A DNA stretch of 64,000 nt from CAWHHZ01 sp963829355. Lineage in GTDB: Bacteria > Acidobacteriota > Thermoanaerobaculia > Gp7-AA8 > JAHWKK01. The notes beneath the pieces were generated by a model. The model was not told the DNA's origin and searched no databases. It saw nothing but the letters and a program-made list of their open reading frames with translations. Shown here piece by piece: positions 62,017 to 64,000 of the stretch (within the stretch, counting starts at the first letter, position 1; each line of letters begins with the position of its first letter). The translations under genes were made by a program, and so were the position numbers. The stretch is from NCBI GenBank assembly GCA_963829355.1, contig CAWHHZ010000008.1:186001-250000 (forward strand), in the 5' to 3' direction.

Positions 62017-64000
62017 ATGGACGCCCGACAAGGTCATTCCGAGGAGGAGCGTGCGGCTGCGGGACGGCGCTATCGTGGGGGTGAGCCACCGCTCGATCAG
62101 GCGCTTTCCGAGATCGTGGCCCTCGCAAGTCGAATCGCCGGCACTCCGGTCTCTCTGATCGGCGTGCTCGACGACAGTTCCGAGCAGATTCTCGCTCATC
62201 ACCGCTGGAACATCGCCGAGCTCGAACGCTCCCGCAGTTTTCTCCCGCATGTGGTGGCTTCCGGTCCGGACCCTCTGATCATCGCGGACGCCACAAAGGA
62301 TGACCGGACGCGCTCGAATCCCCTGGTGACGGACAAGCCCGGAGTCCGGTTCTACGCCGCATTTCCTGTTTCGACCCCCGGGGGCCATATCATTGGTGCT
62401 CTCCAGGTGCTCGACCAGAAACCGCGGATGCTGAGCGGGCAGCAACTCGAAGCTCTCCAGTCTCTTGCTCGGCTCGTCTTCCGGCACCTCGAGGATTCGC
62501 GCCGGGTCCGAGAGCTCGAGCAGGCTCAGCGCGACGAGCTCGAATCGAAACAGGCGCTGAAGGAGAGCGAGGAGAGATTCCGCGATCTGTTCGAGTCGGT
62601 CGATGACATCATCATGACGATCCTCCCGAACGGTGCGCTCTTCCACCTCAACCAGGCGGGAGCGGATCATCTCGGCCTCTCCGGCGGCCCGCCGTCCCAA
62701 AAGCGTATTCGATCTGGTTCACTACGAAGATCTTCCCGATTTCCGCGAAACGTTCAGCCGCGTCGTCAGACTTGCCGACAAAGAGTCGGTCGAAACAACC
62801 TTTCTCACCGACTTCGGCAAGCGGCTGACGGTCCACGGCACGCTGATCCCGAAGATCGTAGACGGAGAGACCGTGTTGCTCCGGGTCATCTTCCGCGACA
62901 TCACTGACCGGAAGAAGGCGACGCTCGAGCTGGGAAAAGCGAGGGACGCCGCTCTGGAGGCTTCGCGAGCAAAAACAAAGTTCCTGACGAATATGTCGCA
63001 CGAGCTCAGAACACCGATGAACCTCATCATCGGAATGCTCGAGCTGCTGCTCCACAGCGAGCTCGACGAGGAGCAGCGCGATCTGGCGTCGACGGCGTTC
63101 GCGAGTGCAGAGTCATTGCTCACGACCCTGAGCAACATCCTGCACATTTCGAAGGTCGAATCCGGCAGCCTCACCGTCTCCAAGGCTGACTTCGATCCTC
63201 GCTCGATGCTCGAGCGGCTCTCGATGGTGACCGAACTGCTCGCCGCCGAAGTGGGCTGCAGGCTCGTGGTCGACATCGATGAGAACCTTCCCCTCGTTCT
63301 TCGGGGGGACGTCACACGAGTCAGACAGACCCTGACGAACCTGCTTTCGAACGCGATCAAGTTCAATCCCGCATCCGAGGTGACTATCAGAGCACTCCGG
63401 ATCAACGACACCGAGACCCATACGATCGTCCGATTCGAGGTCAGTGACAACGGTTCAGGGATACCCTCCGACGTCGTCCCAAAGCTCTTCACGCCTTTTA
63501 CGCAAGCCGACGAAAGCTATACGCGTGTTCACCAGGGTGCGGGACTCGGCCTCGCCACGGCAAAACAGCTCGTCGAGATGATGGGCGGCGTGATCAGTGT
63601 CGACACGGAGGAGGGGGAGGGATCAACCTTCTGGTTCACTCTTCCATTCCAGCGGGTCGCCACCGAAACCATGATCGGTAGGCGCGCGAAAGGGCGGATT
63701 TCCCGAGCTCCGAGTCCTGCTTCTCGACCGGAGTGAAACGAGCCGGAAGATACTCCGTCACCACCTGACCGCCTGGGATGTCGACGCGACGTTCGTCGAC
63801 ACTGCGGCCGAGGCGCTCGAGGCATTGCGCAATGCCTCATCGGCAGGGAAAGCTGTACCGTCTGTTCATACTCGATCACCGTCTCCCCGATCGGCAGGGG
63901 ATCGATCTGGCCCGTGAGATCTCGCGCGATCCCTCCCTCGAGGAGATTCGCGTGATGATGATGACCCCACTCGGTGAAGAGGTGAACGACACCGAACTTC
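62017..64000 (+). CDS. GAF-PAS hybrid histidine kinase with receiver; three frameshifts, 3'-truncated
   Basis: An N-terminal GAF-like domain (SEIVALASRIAGTPVSLIG, ADATKDDRTRSNPLV), a PAS domain (SEERFRDLFESVDDIIMTIL), then after an extra base near 62697 the rest of PAS, H-box FLTNMSHELRTPMNLIIG, N-box NLLSNAIKFNP, VSDNGSGIP and GAGLGLATAKQLVEMMGG. Beyond an extra base near 63699 comes a receiver (FPELRVLLLDRSE) and, after another near 63850, its phospho-Asp region LFILDHRLPDRQG. It runs off the window. Cytoplasmic; partner not seen. Confidence 0.85.

Overview
This is a bacterial chromosomal window of about 60% G+C with dense, mostly overlapping genes. The gene content fits a free-living, Gram-negative-type bacterium: an outer-membrane beta-barrel, TonB, PilT, RseP, multiheme cytochrome c, many sensor kinases and Ser/Thr kinases. 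The style of the genes (M23 peptidase with a VPHARAKFRK start, DUF4252 next to an ECF sigma operon, PknB-like kinases, a fused alpha/beta E1 enzyme) suggests Acidobacteriota or a related phylum. That placement is an inference; there is no rRNA or marker set here to prove it. I saw no tRNA, rRNA, CRISPR array, prophage or transposase gene.

Layout. 1-4 kb: envelope block cdsA (partial), dxr, rseP. 4-13 kb: cinA, an ABC-F ATPase, pdxJ, a TonB-like protein, a DUF6503-like protein, a fused E1 2-oxo acid dehydrogenase and queF. 13-18.4 kb: pilT, a lone receiver, and the pyrimidine genes pyrC, pyrB and pyrR. 18.6-24 kb: an M23 peptidase, then a stressosome operon rsbR-rsbS-rsbT followed by an RsbX-like ATPase/phosphatase and a histidine kinase carrying an RsbT-like domain. 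24-29 kb: a Ser/Thr kinase fused through a membrane segment to a degenerate GT51 transglycosylase domain, a GT-C membrane glycosyltransferase and a second Ser/Thr kinase. 29-41 kb: a probable exopolysaccharide locus (GGDEF protein, pseudo-receiver, HEAT protein, GT2 synthase, TPR/glycosidase, membrane protein, TPR/beta-barrel porin; convergent polysaccharide deacetylase and HGSNAT-like acetyltransferase). 41-43 kb: ECF sigma operon. 43-52 kb: lytic transglycosylase, a NarL-type two-component system, a membrane metalloprotease, cytochrome b and a nine-heme cytochrome c, and two tandemly duplicated small membrane proteins. 52-57 kb: MacAB-like ABC exporter. 57-64 kb: RsbU-like phosphatase, exodeoxyribonuclease III, a lipoprotein hydrolase and a hybrid histidine kinase running off the end.

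The most unusual content lies between genes. At least eleven intergenic regions hold REP-like imperfect palindromes (ends GTCATCCTGAGC / GCTCAGGATGAC, or the related GTCATTCC / GGAATGAC type). Two of these palindromes are split by near-identical 270-303 bp MITE-like elements with inverted ends and 5-bp direct repeats at the same target, CTGAG/CTCAG. Arrays of 7- or 8-bp repeats (GAACGAT, GAAAGAT, TGAACCCT, ACTGACG) sit directly at gene 3' ends, and twice they flank a REP element in opposite orientations, forming a composite cassette.

A caution on quality: about 18 reading-frame breaks, mostly single extra bases, interrupt otherwise well-conserved genes. Several are in genes expected to be needed, such as dxr, so I read them mainly as sequence or assembly errors and annotate the genes across the breaks.
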